54,924 nucleotides of DNA from Chloroflexota bacterium. GTDB taxonomy: Bacteria > Chloroflexota > Dehalococcoidia > Lucifugimonadales > UBA3495. The position numbers were made by a program, and so were the translations under genes. The stretch spans positions 1 through 54,924 of the forward strand of contig JADFFS010000005.1 in NCBI GenBank assembly GCA_022568195.1, in the 5' to 3' direction. Of this stretch, positions 1 through 6,761 are shown piece after piece. Positions within the stretch are counted from its first letter, which is position 1; each line of letters begins with the position of its first letter. Below the pieces are notes generated by a model. The model saw only the letters and a list, made by a program, of their open reading frames with translations. It was not told the DNA's origin and searched no databases.

Positions 1-856
1 CGGATAGCCCCTTGGCCACTGCCTGGTACTCCACGGAGGAGCCCCGGTCGCCCAGCACTTCGGTGGGCAGCCGCTCCCATTCACCGGCGTATCGCCACAG
101 CTCGATGGCTTCATCCCTGATCACCTTTTTCTCGTTGAGCCAGGTCCGTTCCACCTCGAAGGTGACCCCCACTTCGGTGACCTGTTGCGCCAGGTCAACC
201 GGCAGGGAGATATCCAGGTAGGAGTGGATGGACCGTTGCGAGGTTTCGGCAATGGCCGGCGCCTTGAGCATGTCCGGGGTGAGCTTGGTAACCGTTGGGA
301 CCGTCGCCGCGTCTTGGGACAGGCCCTGGAGCCGGAAGGACCGGATGCCCGTTGACCTGGTCACCTCGGCTGGGGCCTCAATCACCGCCACAAGCTCTTT
401 GGCAGGCACCTCAGGGAGCCCGGCCTCGGCGCCGTCTCCGGAGAACACACCCAGGCCGAACAGGGTCCCCACCACGGCGGCGGCCACCCCAATACCCCCT
501 ACCAGCGCCAGCACCGGGACCATCCTGGTTCGCGGACGGGGCTCGCTGAGAATCTGACGAAGCTCAATGGAGCCCGACTTGTCGATGGTGAAAAGCTCTA
601 CGCCCGACTCACCCCGAAACCGGCCAGAGGGCCGGAATGACAGGCGAACGTAGTAGTAGTCCTCACCCTCTTCGCTGGCGATGACTTCCTGTGCCAGCGG
701 AAGGTTGCGGTACTGGTGGGGATAGAAATCCGGGTTATCCCGGGCGTGGCGTAAAGCCACTACTCGGGCCTGTTCCAGGCCGATCCAGGCCAACGCCTCA
801 CCTTCGGCGGTGAACTCGAACTTGTCCTCCTCCTTGTTGCCTTGGTCTTCAGCCAT
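1..856 (-). CDS. Membrane-anchored protein with PGF-pre-PGF-like domain (partial, runs off left edge)
   Basis: Reading down from the ATG at 854-856 gives about 285 uninterrupted codons that continue past the window edge, so the C-terminus is missing. Residues 1-110 are soluble and acidic. Residues 112-137 form a single hydrophobic segment preceded by the basic stretch RPRTR, so the part after it probably lies outside the cell. Residues 215-285 resemble the PGF-pre-PGF domain: VTFEVERTWL, then IELWRYAGEW and LPTEV. That domain is best known from archaeal surface proteins and also occurs in some bacteria. The opposite strand is also partly open here, but its frames encode low-complexity Pro/Arg-rich peptides and look like shadows. 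No Shine-Dalgarno sequence is visible. The cellular role is unknown; a cell-surface or envelope protein is an inference from topology. Confidence 0.7.
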   Translation of the reverse strand, partial: MAEDQGNKEEDKFEFTAEGEALAWIGLEQARVVALRHARDNPDFYPHQYRNLPLAQEVIASEEGEDYYYVRLSFRPSGRFRGESGVELFTIDKSGSIELRQILSEPRPRTRMVPVLALVGGIGVAAAVVGTLFGLGVFSGDGAEAGLPEVPAKELVAVIEAPAEVTRSTGIRSFRLQGLSQDAATVPTVTKLTPDMLKAPAIAETSQRSIHSYLDISLPVDLAQQVTEVGVTFEVERTWLNEKKVIRDEAIELWRYAGEWERLPTEVLGDRGSSVEYQAVAKGLS

Positions 857-934
857 GACGCTTAAGCGGGGCGGGCGTAAGTGTCAACTCTAAACGACTG
901 ACCCTTGAACCATTCGTTAAACTGCACGAGGATT

Positions 935-981
935 AAATCCCCCTTCGTCCCCCTTTGTCAAAGGGGGATACAGGGGGATTT
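935..981. repeat. C-rich palindromic repeat (AAATCCCCC family)
   Basis: Nested inverted repeat. The outer arms are AAATCCCCC (935-943) and GGGGGATTT (973-981). The inner arms are CCCCCTTT (949-956) and AAAGGGGG (960-967) around a GTC loop. It lies between the end of the GT20 gene and the next minus-strand gene. Such elements are scattered through many bacterial genomes. It could fold in RNA and slow transcription, but no T-tract follows on the minus strand. Confidence 0.7.
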
Positions 982-1051
982 GGCCCAACAAATAAGCAGT
1001 TGCTCAAGTTTAGCTTCCTATGCGAGGGTCAGCAGGTGCAGCGGACGGGGT

Positions 1052-2599
1052 TTACAGCAACGATGCGATGTCGGTAAGCTGCCGCGTGAGCCAGTGGGTG
1101 ATGTCTTCTTGGGCAATAGACCTCACCAGCGCGGCTGCCCGATGCTCCCGGTCCTCGGGCGACATGGTTATTGCTTGGTGCAAGGCCTGCATAGTCCCTT
1201 CTATATCGGTGGGCGACACGGAAAGGGCGGCCTCAGATAACTGGTGGTGCACGCCACTGCTTTCAGACAGGATCAAGACCCCATTGCGGGTGTTGACCAC
1301 TGGGCCCTCTTTGGCCACCAGGTTCATGCCCTCGATGACGGAGTTGACCAGAAGGACGTCATACAGCTTCATGCCGGCGATTGCTTGTGTGTAGTTGTTT
1401 TCCACAAACATCTGAATGGGCTGCCAATCCTCGTCGCCGAAGGTTTTGTTAACCTGGTTGACCACCTGCTGAATCTCATCCATGTAGCGTTGGTATTGGC
1501 GAATGTGAGTTCGTGACGGCACCAGGAAAGCAAGAAAGGTCACCTTGCCGCGCACCTCCGGGTGGCGCGATAGCAGCAGCTCGTACGCCTTGAACCCACG
1601 AACGATATTTTTGTTGGGCTCGGCCCGGTCGATGCGCACGATGTTAGTTTCGTTGCAAAATGGCTCCAAGCGGGATTGATATTCCAGGGCGCGGGCGGAG
1701 TTAGCAATACCCTGGACCTCGGCGACGTTTATCGACAAGGGGTAGACCTTAACGTGGGTCTGGTGTCCGTCCAGGTCCACCACGTTGCGCTGCCGGTCAA
1801 CACCGGCCTCGGGTAGCAACTCCTCCACAGTGTCCAGAAAGCTGCGCCGGTCTTGAGGCGTTTGGAACCCCAGGAAGTCGGTGCAGCACAAGGATGAGCA
1901 GATGCGTTTGATGATGTAGTTGGGGATCATTTGCCAGTACCGGGAGGTGGGCCAGGGAATATGGACGAAGTGCTGAATCACCGCCTGGGGAATTTCCTTG
2001 CGCACAAACTCGGGCATCAGGTAGAGGTGGTAGTCGTGGCCGATGACGATGGGCGGCTGCTCGCTGCCCTTGGCTTCCTCGGCAATCACTCGGGCAAAGG
2101 CCTGGTTCACCGGGACGTATCCGGTCTCCCAGGCATCATGAACGCTGGCGTCCACGTTGGGATTGTAGGGAGGATTCCACATGTAGTGCTGTAGAAACCA
2201 GAGGAGAGGATTGCAGAGGACGTTGTAATATTTGTGGTAGACCCGCCGTGGCGTGACCACGTAGCGCAGGTTGATCTTGTGTCCGGGCAGCGGAGACTTG
2301 AGGTGAGAGCCCTGTCCGTTCTGAGTAACTACCCGGTCGCCCTCTCCCATGGCGCTGGCGACCCAGGTGAACTCTGAAGAATGGGTTAATAAGCTGAAGG
2401 CGGTGACCACGCTGCCGCTGCCCCGTCGCGCTTCCGGACGCCCTTCCGCGCTCATTTGATGTTCCACTGGTCCCCGGTTGCTGGCCAGGATAAGGGGCCT
2501 CTGCGACAACACCCGGTCGCACAGCTCTTTCAGTTCGGACAAACTACTTTCCTGGCTGGTCACTTGCATGGTGGCTACAACGGGAGAAAAACGCTCCAT
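1052..2599 (-). CDS. otsA: Trehalose-6-phosphate synthase family glycosyltransferase (GT20)
   Basis: 515 residues, typical length for the family. GT20 enzymes transfer a sugar from a nucleotide sugar to a phosphorylated acceptor; OtsA makes trehalose 6-phosphate from UDP-glucose and glucose 6-phosphate in the cytosol. Visible motifs are SNRGPVEH near residue 40, GHDYHLYLMP mid-protein, RIDRAEPNKNI and NSVIEGMNLVAKEG near the C-terminus (the phosphate and nucleotide-sugar binding part). The N-terminal glycine loop reads GSGSVVTAF rather than the usual GG-containing loop, so the exact acceptor is uncertain. The ATG at 2599 lacks a good ribosome site, and a second ATG at codon 11 is possible. 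No classical otsB is nearby, but a HAD-family phosphatase gene lies directly upstream on the same strand. Family assignment is firm; the product is likely. Confidence 0.85.
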   Translation of the reverse strand: MERFSPVVATMQVTSQESSLSELKELCDRVLSQRPLILASNRGPVEHQMSAEGRPEARRGSGSVVTAFSLLTHSSEFTWVASAMGEGDRVVTQNGQGSHLKSPLPGHKINLRYVVTPRRVYHKYYNVLCNPLLWFLQHYMWNPPYNPNVDASVHDAWETGYVPVNQAFARVIAEEAKGSEQPPIVIGHDYHLYLMPEFVRKEIPQAVIQHFVHIPWPTSRYWQMIPNYIIKRICSSLCCTDFLGFQTPQDRRSFLDTVEELLPEAGVDRQRNVVDLDGHQTHVKVYPLSINVAEVQGIANSARALEYQSRLEPFCNETNIVRIDRAEPNKNIVRGFKAYELLLSRHPEVRGKVTFLAFLVPSRTHIRQYQRYMDEIQQVVNQVNKTFGDEDWQPIQMFVENNYTQAIAGMKLYDVLLVNSVIEGMNLVAKEGPVVNTRNGVLILSESSGVHHQLSEAALSVSPTDIEGTMQALHQAITMSPEDREHRAAALVRSIAQEDITHWLTRQLTDIASLL

Positions 2600-2632
2600 C
2601 CATCGCGGTTGCCGCCGATGAGATATAAATAG

Positions 2633-2725
2633 TTAGGGAAAATTACCTATGATTACGGAAATCAGGCCCAGAGCGACCGATGATAGCAGTAATTCGACGT
2701 TATCACCTCCCTTGGGGCTTGTCAA
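2633..2725 (-). other. Possible tiny hydrophobic peptide in the otsA leader
   Basis: A 30-codon frame opens with TTG at 2725 and ends with TAA at 2633-2635, just upstream of otsA. Its second half is strongly hydrophobic (ELLLSSVALGLISVII). An almost perfect anti-16S complement (GGGAGGTGAT) lies inside it, but the codon at proper spacing after that is GTC, not a standard start. It could be a leader peptide or chance. It also overlaps the candidate otsA promoter. Confidence 0.2.
2697..2725 (-). promoter_or_regulatory. Candidate sigma-70 promoter for otsA
   Basis: On the minus strand TTGACA (2725-2720) is followed by 17 nt and TAACGT (2702-2697) with a TG one base upstream (extended -10 arrangement). 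The start would be near 2690, giving a leader of about 90 nt to the otsA ATG at 2599. The -35 is perfect and the -10 is weak. Confidence 0.4.
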
Positions 2726-2832
2726 GCTGGTTGATCAGGGCTGGGCACTGCCTCCGTCGGCGCTCTTTCCAGGCTGGATCGGCGGAAACCGGCCTCCAGA
2801 ATGACGTCTATCGGTTTCATCTGGATGCACCA

Positions 2833-3606
2833 CTACTGGTGTGGCGTGCGGCCGGCCAGTCCGGCGATGGCCGGCACGACCTCGGCCAACCCGTCAACGG
2901 TGACATCTGGCATGGTGTCCGGGTCCGAGGGATTCTCGTTCTCGTAAAAGCCGGTGATCCAGACGGTTTTCAACCCACATCGTTTAGCGCCCACCACGTC
3001 ATTCTGTACGTGGTCACCCACGTGTACCGTTTCCGGCGGGTCCGCTCCCAGAGACCGAAGGGTCAGCAGAAATATCTCGTCCGACGGCTTGGCTAGCTTG
3101 ACCTCGTCAGAAAAGGTCAGAGTGTCAAAATACTTCAACATGCCCTGCTGGTCCAGGTAACGGCGGAAGGTGCTGCCCGGGGTCATGCCTGTGTTGGAGA
3201 TCAACCCGATCCGCAAGCCCATGGCTTTGACGTCGCCCAAGACCGAGAGCGCGTCGGAGTGGGGGACTGGCGGATGAACGAAAAATGAGTCGGCGTAGAC
3301 CCGTATAATTTCCTGGATGGTCTCTTCGTCTAAACGGTCCACCATCCCCACGTCGATGTTGTTGATGAACATCTCCACCTGGTCACGGAAGCTAACGTCC
3401 AGATTCTGGTCCCTGATGCGGCGGCACTCCCGGTAGCAGGCACGGTAGGCTTCCCGGATGTGCTCCAGATCGTAGACCACGCCGGCCCTGCCCAAGGCCT
3501 CCTGAGTGCCCTCCAGCCTCACTTGAGCCCTGGCGCGTCCCAACTCTCGATTATCCAACAGCAGAGTCTGCCAAAGGTCGAAGGTAACCGCAGTAATTTC
3601 CGCCAA
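2833..3606 (-). CDS. HAD superfamily hydrolase (haloacid dehalogenase/phosphatase type)
   Basis: 257 residues. Motif I is TFDLWQTLL near residue 10, giving the nucleophilic aspartate; the second acidic position is tryptophan, as in many dehalogenase-type members. Motif II is LISNT, motif III the lysine of KLAKPSDEIF, and motif IV VGDHVQNDVVGA. A helical cap lies between motifs I and II (residues ~20-115). The start is TTG at 3606 with AGGAG 9 nt upstream. Family members mostly remove phosphate from small metabolites, less often halide; the substrate cannot be read from sequence. It sits between the amidase pair and otsA on the same strand, 230 nt from each, so it could be the phosphatase that follows the GT20 reaction, but it is not of the OtsB type. 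That link is inference only. Confidence 0.8.
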   Translation of the reverse strand: MAEITAVTFDLWQTLLLDNRELGRARAQVRLEGTQEALGRAGVVYDLEHIREAYRACYRECRRIRDQNLDVSFRDQVEMFINNIDVGMVDRLDEETIQEIIRVYADSFFVHPPVPHSDALSVLGDVKAMGLRIGLISNTGMTPGSTFRRYLDQQGMLKYFDTLTFSDEVKLAKPSDEIFLLTLRSLGADPPETVHVGDHVQNDVVGAKRCGLKTVWITGFYENENPSDPDTMPDVTVDGLAEVVPAIAGLAGRTPHQ

Positions 3607-3836
3607 AGCGATGGTCTCCTGTCTGGTTAACCTGGTGCTGGGCGTGAATCCACACCTTAAGCCGCAGTGAGTCCGGTTTCGAGGAGAAGCCCCACACTCT
3701 CACCCAACCCAGGACGATAAGCCATAAGCTGGAGCGCCGGTTATTGATTATGCGGCACTGGCGGCATGTCCTGGCAAGATTTTACACGAAATCGGGGCCA
3801 GCCGCGTTTGTGGCAGACCCGCCGCCTCGGCCCAGA

Positions 3837-5249
3837 TCACACCGGCGGCCGGCGTTGACTCCAGTCGGTGGCTTGCTCGTAGGCGTGGGCGGCCCTGAGC
3901 ACTGTCATTTCATCGAAGGAACGCCCCGCCAGTTGCAGCCCTATGGGCATTCCAGCGTTGGAAAACCCGCATGGGATAGTGATGGCGGGGGAACCGGTGA
4001 TGTTGTAGGGGCGGGTGAAATTGGTCAGTGCCGCCGTGGTTCCCATCTCGGTTTCGCCCACGGGAATGCGTTCGGCGAGTAACGTGGGCGCGGTCACCGG
4101 CTCGGTGGGACCCGCCAGCAGGTCAACCTGTTGCAGCAATTCCCGGACCTGTTGATTGAACATAGTGCGCCCTTGCTGCGCCCGCAGATAGTCGGCGGCG
4201 GAAATAAAGAGGCCGGCTTCCAGCCGAAGGCGCACGGGAGGGTACATCTTGTCCCCGTCCCGCAGCACGGTGTCCCGGTTGCAAGCAGAGGCCTCGGACA
4301 TCAGGATAGCGCTGGAGATGGCCTGGGAGTCGTTGAACATGGGCATCGAGACTTCGATCACCTCCGCCCCCATGGTTTCAAGCAAGGCCAGAGCCTCCCG
4401 CACCGCCGTTTCAACCTGAGGGTCCAGTGGGCCCTCAAAATACTCCTTGGGTACTCCGATACGCAGGCCTTTTACGTCCTGGTTCAGGGCTTTGGTGTAG
4501 TCTGGAACCTCCACTTGGGCCGAAGCAACGTCGTTGGGGTCGTACCCCGCGATGGCGTTCAAGGCCAGGGCGGCGTCTTCCACCGTTCGCACCATGGGAC
4601 CCGGGTGGTCCAAGCACCAAGATAGAGGGGTTACTCCGTAACGGCTGACCAACCCGTAGGTGGGCTTGAGGCCCACGATTCCGCACAGGGCCGCGGGGAT
4701 GCGGATGGACCCGCCGGTGTCGGTGCCGGTGGTAATCGTGCACTGTCCCGCTGCCGTGGCCGAGCCCGAGCCGCCGCTGGACCCCCCGGTAATCCGCTCC
4801 GGGTCCCAGGGGTTGTGCATGTGGCCGTAGTCGGGGTTCTCACCGGTGGGACCGTAGGCAAACGGGTGCATGTTGAGCTTACCCAGTAGGATGGCCCCCG
4901 CTTGGGCGAACCGGGCGGCGACGGTGCTGTCTCGCTCCGGGATGTAGGTGTCGAAAATCCGGGAGCCGGAAGTCGTCCTCACTCCTCCCGTGTTGTACAA
5001 GTCCTTGAGGGCAACGGGGATGCCGTGCAGCGGTCCCCGGTATTTCCCGCGCTGGATGTCGTCTTCAGCCCGGCGGGCGGCGGCGCGGGCCTCCTCTGGT
5101 AAAAGGGTAATAAAGGAATTGAGCACCGGTTCGGTGGCTTCGATCCGCTCCAGGTGAGCGTCGATTATCTCCACTGGAGAGACTTCCCGGCTCTGGATCA
5201 GCCGGGATAACGTTCCGGCGCTGGCGTAGCAAAGCTCAATCGCATCCAT
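3837..5249 (-). CDS. Amidase-signature family hydrolase (GatA/AtzE-like)
   Basis: 470 residues. The amidase-signature triad is visible: K82 (ALKDLYN), cis-Ser S157 (ITGGSSGGS) and nucleophile S181 (TGTDTGGSIRIPA), with the same 75 and 24 residue spacing as in GatA. The enzyme cleaves or transfers an amide group in the cytosol. It lacks the SSNLARYDGVRYG segment that marks true GatA, and no gatB is in the window. Its immediate upstream partner is a small GatC-like gene 45 nt away, an arrangement resembling the AtzE/AtzG amidohydrolase pair known from cyanuric acid catabolism. I therefore favour a stand-alone amide hydrolase with a GatC-like chaperone subunit over the tRNA amidotransferase, although databases will often label it GatA. 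The substrate is unknown. Confidence 0.85.
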   Translation of the reverse strand: MDAIELCYASAGTLSRLIQSREVSPVEIIDAHLERIEATEPVLNSFITLLPEEARAAARRAEDDIQRGKYRGPLHGIPVALKDLYNTGGVRTTSGSRIFDTYIPERDSTVAARFAQAGAILLGKLNMHPFAYGPTGENPDYGHMHNPWDPERITGGSSGGSGSATAAGQCTITTGTDTGGSIRIPAALCGIVGLKPTYGLVSRYGVTPLSWCLDHPGPMVRTVEDAALALNAIAGYDPNDVASAQVEVPDYTKALNQDVKGLRIGVPKEYFEGPLDPQVETAVREALALLETMGAEVIEVSMPMFNDSQAISSAILMSEASACNRDTVLRDGDKMYPPVRLRLEAGLFISAADYLRAQQGRTMFNQQVRELLQQVDLLAGPTEPVTAPTLLAERIPVGETEMGTTAALTNFTRPYNITGSPAITIPCGFSNAGMPIGLQLAGRSFDEMTVLRAAHAYEQATDWSQRRPPV

Positions 5250-5294
5250 GTTTGGTACTGCCTCAAAGGCCGGTTTCTTGGAACCGGTGATAAA

Positions 5295-5489
5295 TTACTC
5301 CCGGTGTGGCTCGAAGGCCATATCGGGCTCAACCGCGGTTACGTCCAGATCATGAAGGGATCTCAGGCTGTCCAGAACGGCTTGGACGTAGGGAAAAAGC
5401 TCATCCATGTGAGCGCTGTCGGCATCCAGGCCGGCATCGGCCGCCAGGCGCAAGAATACCTCTTTGCCCATGGGGCTTGGTGTCGTCAT
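5295..5489 (-). CDS. Small GatC/AtzG-like partner subunit
   Basis: 64 residues from the ATG at 5487-5489, which has GGAAGGAG 5 nt upstream. A longer frame opens at 5567, but that codon lies inside the promoter -35 box, so the short start is preferred. The pattern of an N-terminal helix (KEVFLRLAADAGL), a central helix (LFPYVQAVLDSLRSL) and a DVTAVEPDMAF tail resembles GatC, which wraps around GatA, and the similar AtzG. It is shorter than usual GatC (about 95). It is probably co-transcribed with the amidase 45 nt downstream and needed for that enzyme's stability. Confidence 0.7.
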   Translation of the reverse strand: MTTPSPMGKEVFLRLAADAGLDADSAHMDELFPYVQAVLDSLRSLHDLDVTAVEPDMAFEPHRE

Positions 5490-5538
5490 GCCTGCTCCTT
5501 CCTGACCGTGGCCTCGGGATTTGCGGGATTTTGTCGAT

Positions 5539-5567
5539 ATTATCCACTGTGGTGAACCATCTGGCAA
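5539..5567 (-). promoter_or_regulatory. Sigma-70-type promoter for the GatC-like/amidase pair
   Basis: Minus strand TTGCCA (5567-5562), 17 nt spacer, GATAAT (5544-5539). Predicted start near 5532, about 43 nt before the GatC-like ATG at 5489. Confidence 0.55.
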
Positions 5568-5583
5568 TTAGCCGAAGGGCGGT

Positions 5584-5611
5584 TTGGCAAAGAGGACATT
5601 GTTGATATACT
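5584..5611 (+). promoter_or_regulatory. Sigma-70-type promoter for the CPBP protease gene
   Basis: TTGGCA (5584-5589), 16 nt spacer, TATACT (5606-5611). Predicted start near 5618, 56 nt before the TTG start at 5674. It diverges from the amidase-pair promoter, whose -35 box ends 17 nt to the left. Confidence 0.5.
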
Positions 5612-5673
5612 CATTGCTGCCGGTGGGGCCTGATGTTTTCCGGGACCCGGCGCTCCAACTTTGAGATTTACTT

Positions 5674-6528
5674 TTGTATTGCATTAACTGCGGTCTTCCA
5701 GCACCCGAAGGTGACTCTTACTGCTTCGCTTGCGGACGCCTGCTCAGCGCGGCCCCCGTGGACCTTCCCGAAGAGCCTGCGGACAAGCCTTCGAAGGAAG
5801 TTTCGAAGGAAGTTTCGATGGTCGGGAATGTCCCCTGGCGGGGCGGCCAAGTGGCCCTGGGGATGATGCTGATTCTTGTGGCCGTCTTCCCTGTGGTTGG
5901 AATCTCCATTGGGATGGGCAAACTGGCAGGCGAATTCGAAGAAGCCGTGGGCGCTTGGGGAAGCAGCCACCTGATGGGGTTTGCCATCCTGGCGGCGGTG
6001 TGGAGCGTGGGGTTGAAACCCTACGGGGCGCCGCTGTCGTCTTTGGGTTTGACGGTACCCGCCATTCCCGGCCGCGAGCCCATCTTATTGACATTGGGAG
6101 CGCTGGGAGCCAGCCTGCTGGCAACGGCCCTTTACGTCTGGATAGTCAACCTGTCCTGGATAGTCAACCTGTCCTGGTCGCACATCCTGCTGCCGCCGGA
6201 TATCCCGCCAGACATAGTTTTTCCCGGCCTGGGGGCAATCTTCACTTTTCAGGCCCTGGCGTTATGGACGCCCTTTACCGAGGAGATATTTTTTCGGGGG
6301 TTTATTTTCGCCGGGCTGGCGCCCCGTTGGGGAGTCGCCAGGGCGGTGGTGGCCAGCGCCCTGTTCTTTAGCCTCTTCCACTTGTCTTTGGGGCTGATAG
6401 TTCCCATCTTTATCACCGGGCTTCTGCTGGCCTGGCTGTACCAACGCACGGGCTCCCTGTGGCCTCCCATCGTGGCTCACGCGGGGCAAAACAGCCTGGC
6501 CATAGTGCTGACCACCTACGGGCTCTAG
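5674..6528 (+). CDS. Zinc-ribbon CPBP family intramembrane metalloprotease
   Basis: 284 residues. A zinc ribbon sits at the extreme N-terminus (CINCG and CFACG, residues 3-20), followed by a charged linker and about eight hydrophobic segments. The CPBP (CAAX protease/bacteriocin-processing, Abi) motifs are present: TEEIFFRG, LFHLS and HAGQN, supplying the glutamates, histidines and asparagine of the metal site. The only start consistent with an upstream in-frame TGA at 5662 and with keeping the ribbon is TTG at 5674; no Shine-Dalgarno is evident. Two small in-frame tandem duplications are visible, SKEV twice in the linker and WIVNLS twice in a membrane segment. Bacterial members are linked to prenyl-protein or peptide processing and self-immunity; the substrate here is unknown. 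Confidence 0.85.
   Translation: MYCINCGLPAPEGDSYCFACGRLLSAAPVDLPEEPADKPSKEVSKEVSMVGNVPWRGGQVALGMMLILVAVFPVVGISIGMGKLAGEFEEAVGAWGSSHLMGFAILAAVWSVGLKPYGAPLSSLGLTVPAIPGREPILLTLGALGASLLATALYVWIVNLSWIVNLSWSHILLPPDIPPDIVFPGLGAIFTFQALALWTPFTEEIFFRGFIFAGLAPRWGVARAVVASALFFSLFHLSLGLIVPIFITGLLLAWLYQRTGSLWPPIVAHAGQNSLAIVLTTYGL
6139..6174 (+). repeat. 18-bp perfect tandem duplication inside the CPBP protease gene
   Basis: The 18-base unit TGGATAGTCAACCTGTCC occurs twice in a row and adds one extra WIVNLS to a transmembrane segment. A 12-base direct duplication (TCGAAGGAAGTT) lies in the linker of the same gene near 5792-5815. Both keep frame. They look like recent slippage events. Confidence 0.85.
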
Positions 6529-6639
6529 ACAAGGATTCCCTTGTGGGATACATTGGTCCAGTTGCGGGCCCGGCACGTGGCCCAATACCCGGCCCAAATT
6601 AGTCACTGGAGCTTAGACCGCCTAACAAAACTTACACCA

Positions 6640-6724
6640 TGTCATTCTGATCCTTCCGCAGAAGGAGAAGAATCTCCCTTCGTGCGGGAGTAGATTCTTC
6701 GTCGCTACGCTCCTCAGAATGACA
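6640..6724. repeat. Palindromic element with TGTCATTCTGA ends
   Basis: Terminal inverted repeats TGTCATTCTGA (6640-6650) and TCAGAATGACA (6714-6724) enclose an inner pair AAGAATCT (6668-6675) and AGATTCTT (6692-6699). Flanking CACCAT/ATGGTG extends the pairing. The element lies just upstream of trpA. A relative with the same ends lies at 42215-42300. It is probably a non-coding MITE- or REP-like repeat. Confidence 0.75.
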
Positions 6725-6761
6725 CTCGATGGTGTCGTTAGAGGAGCTTGGTTAGTCCGAT

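Noticed and set aside
12-557. Plus-strand open frames at the left edge
   Set aside because: They encode Pro/Arg/Ser-rich peptides without domains, and the minus strand carries a continuous protein with a membrane segment and a recognisable domain.
3837-5489. Glu-tRNA/Asp-tRNA amidotransferase GatCA
   Set aside because: The GatA-specific internal signature is missing, the GatC-like protein is short, and gatB is absent; the amidase fold itself is certain.
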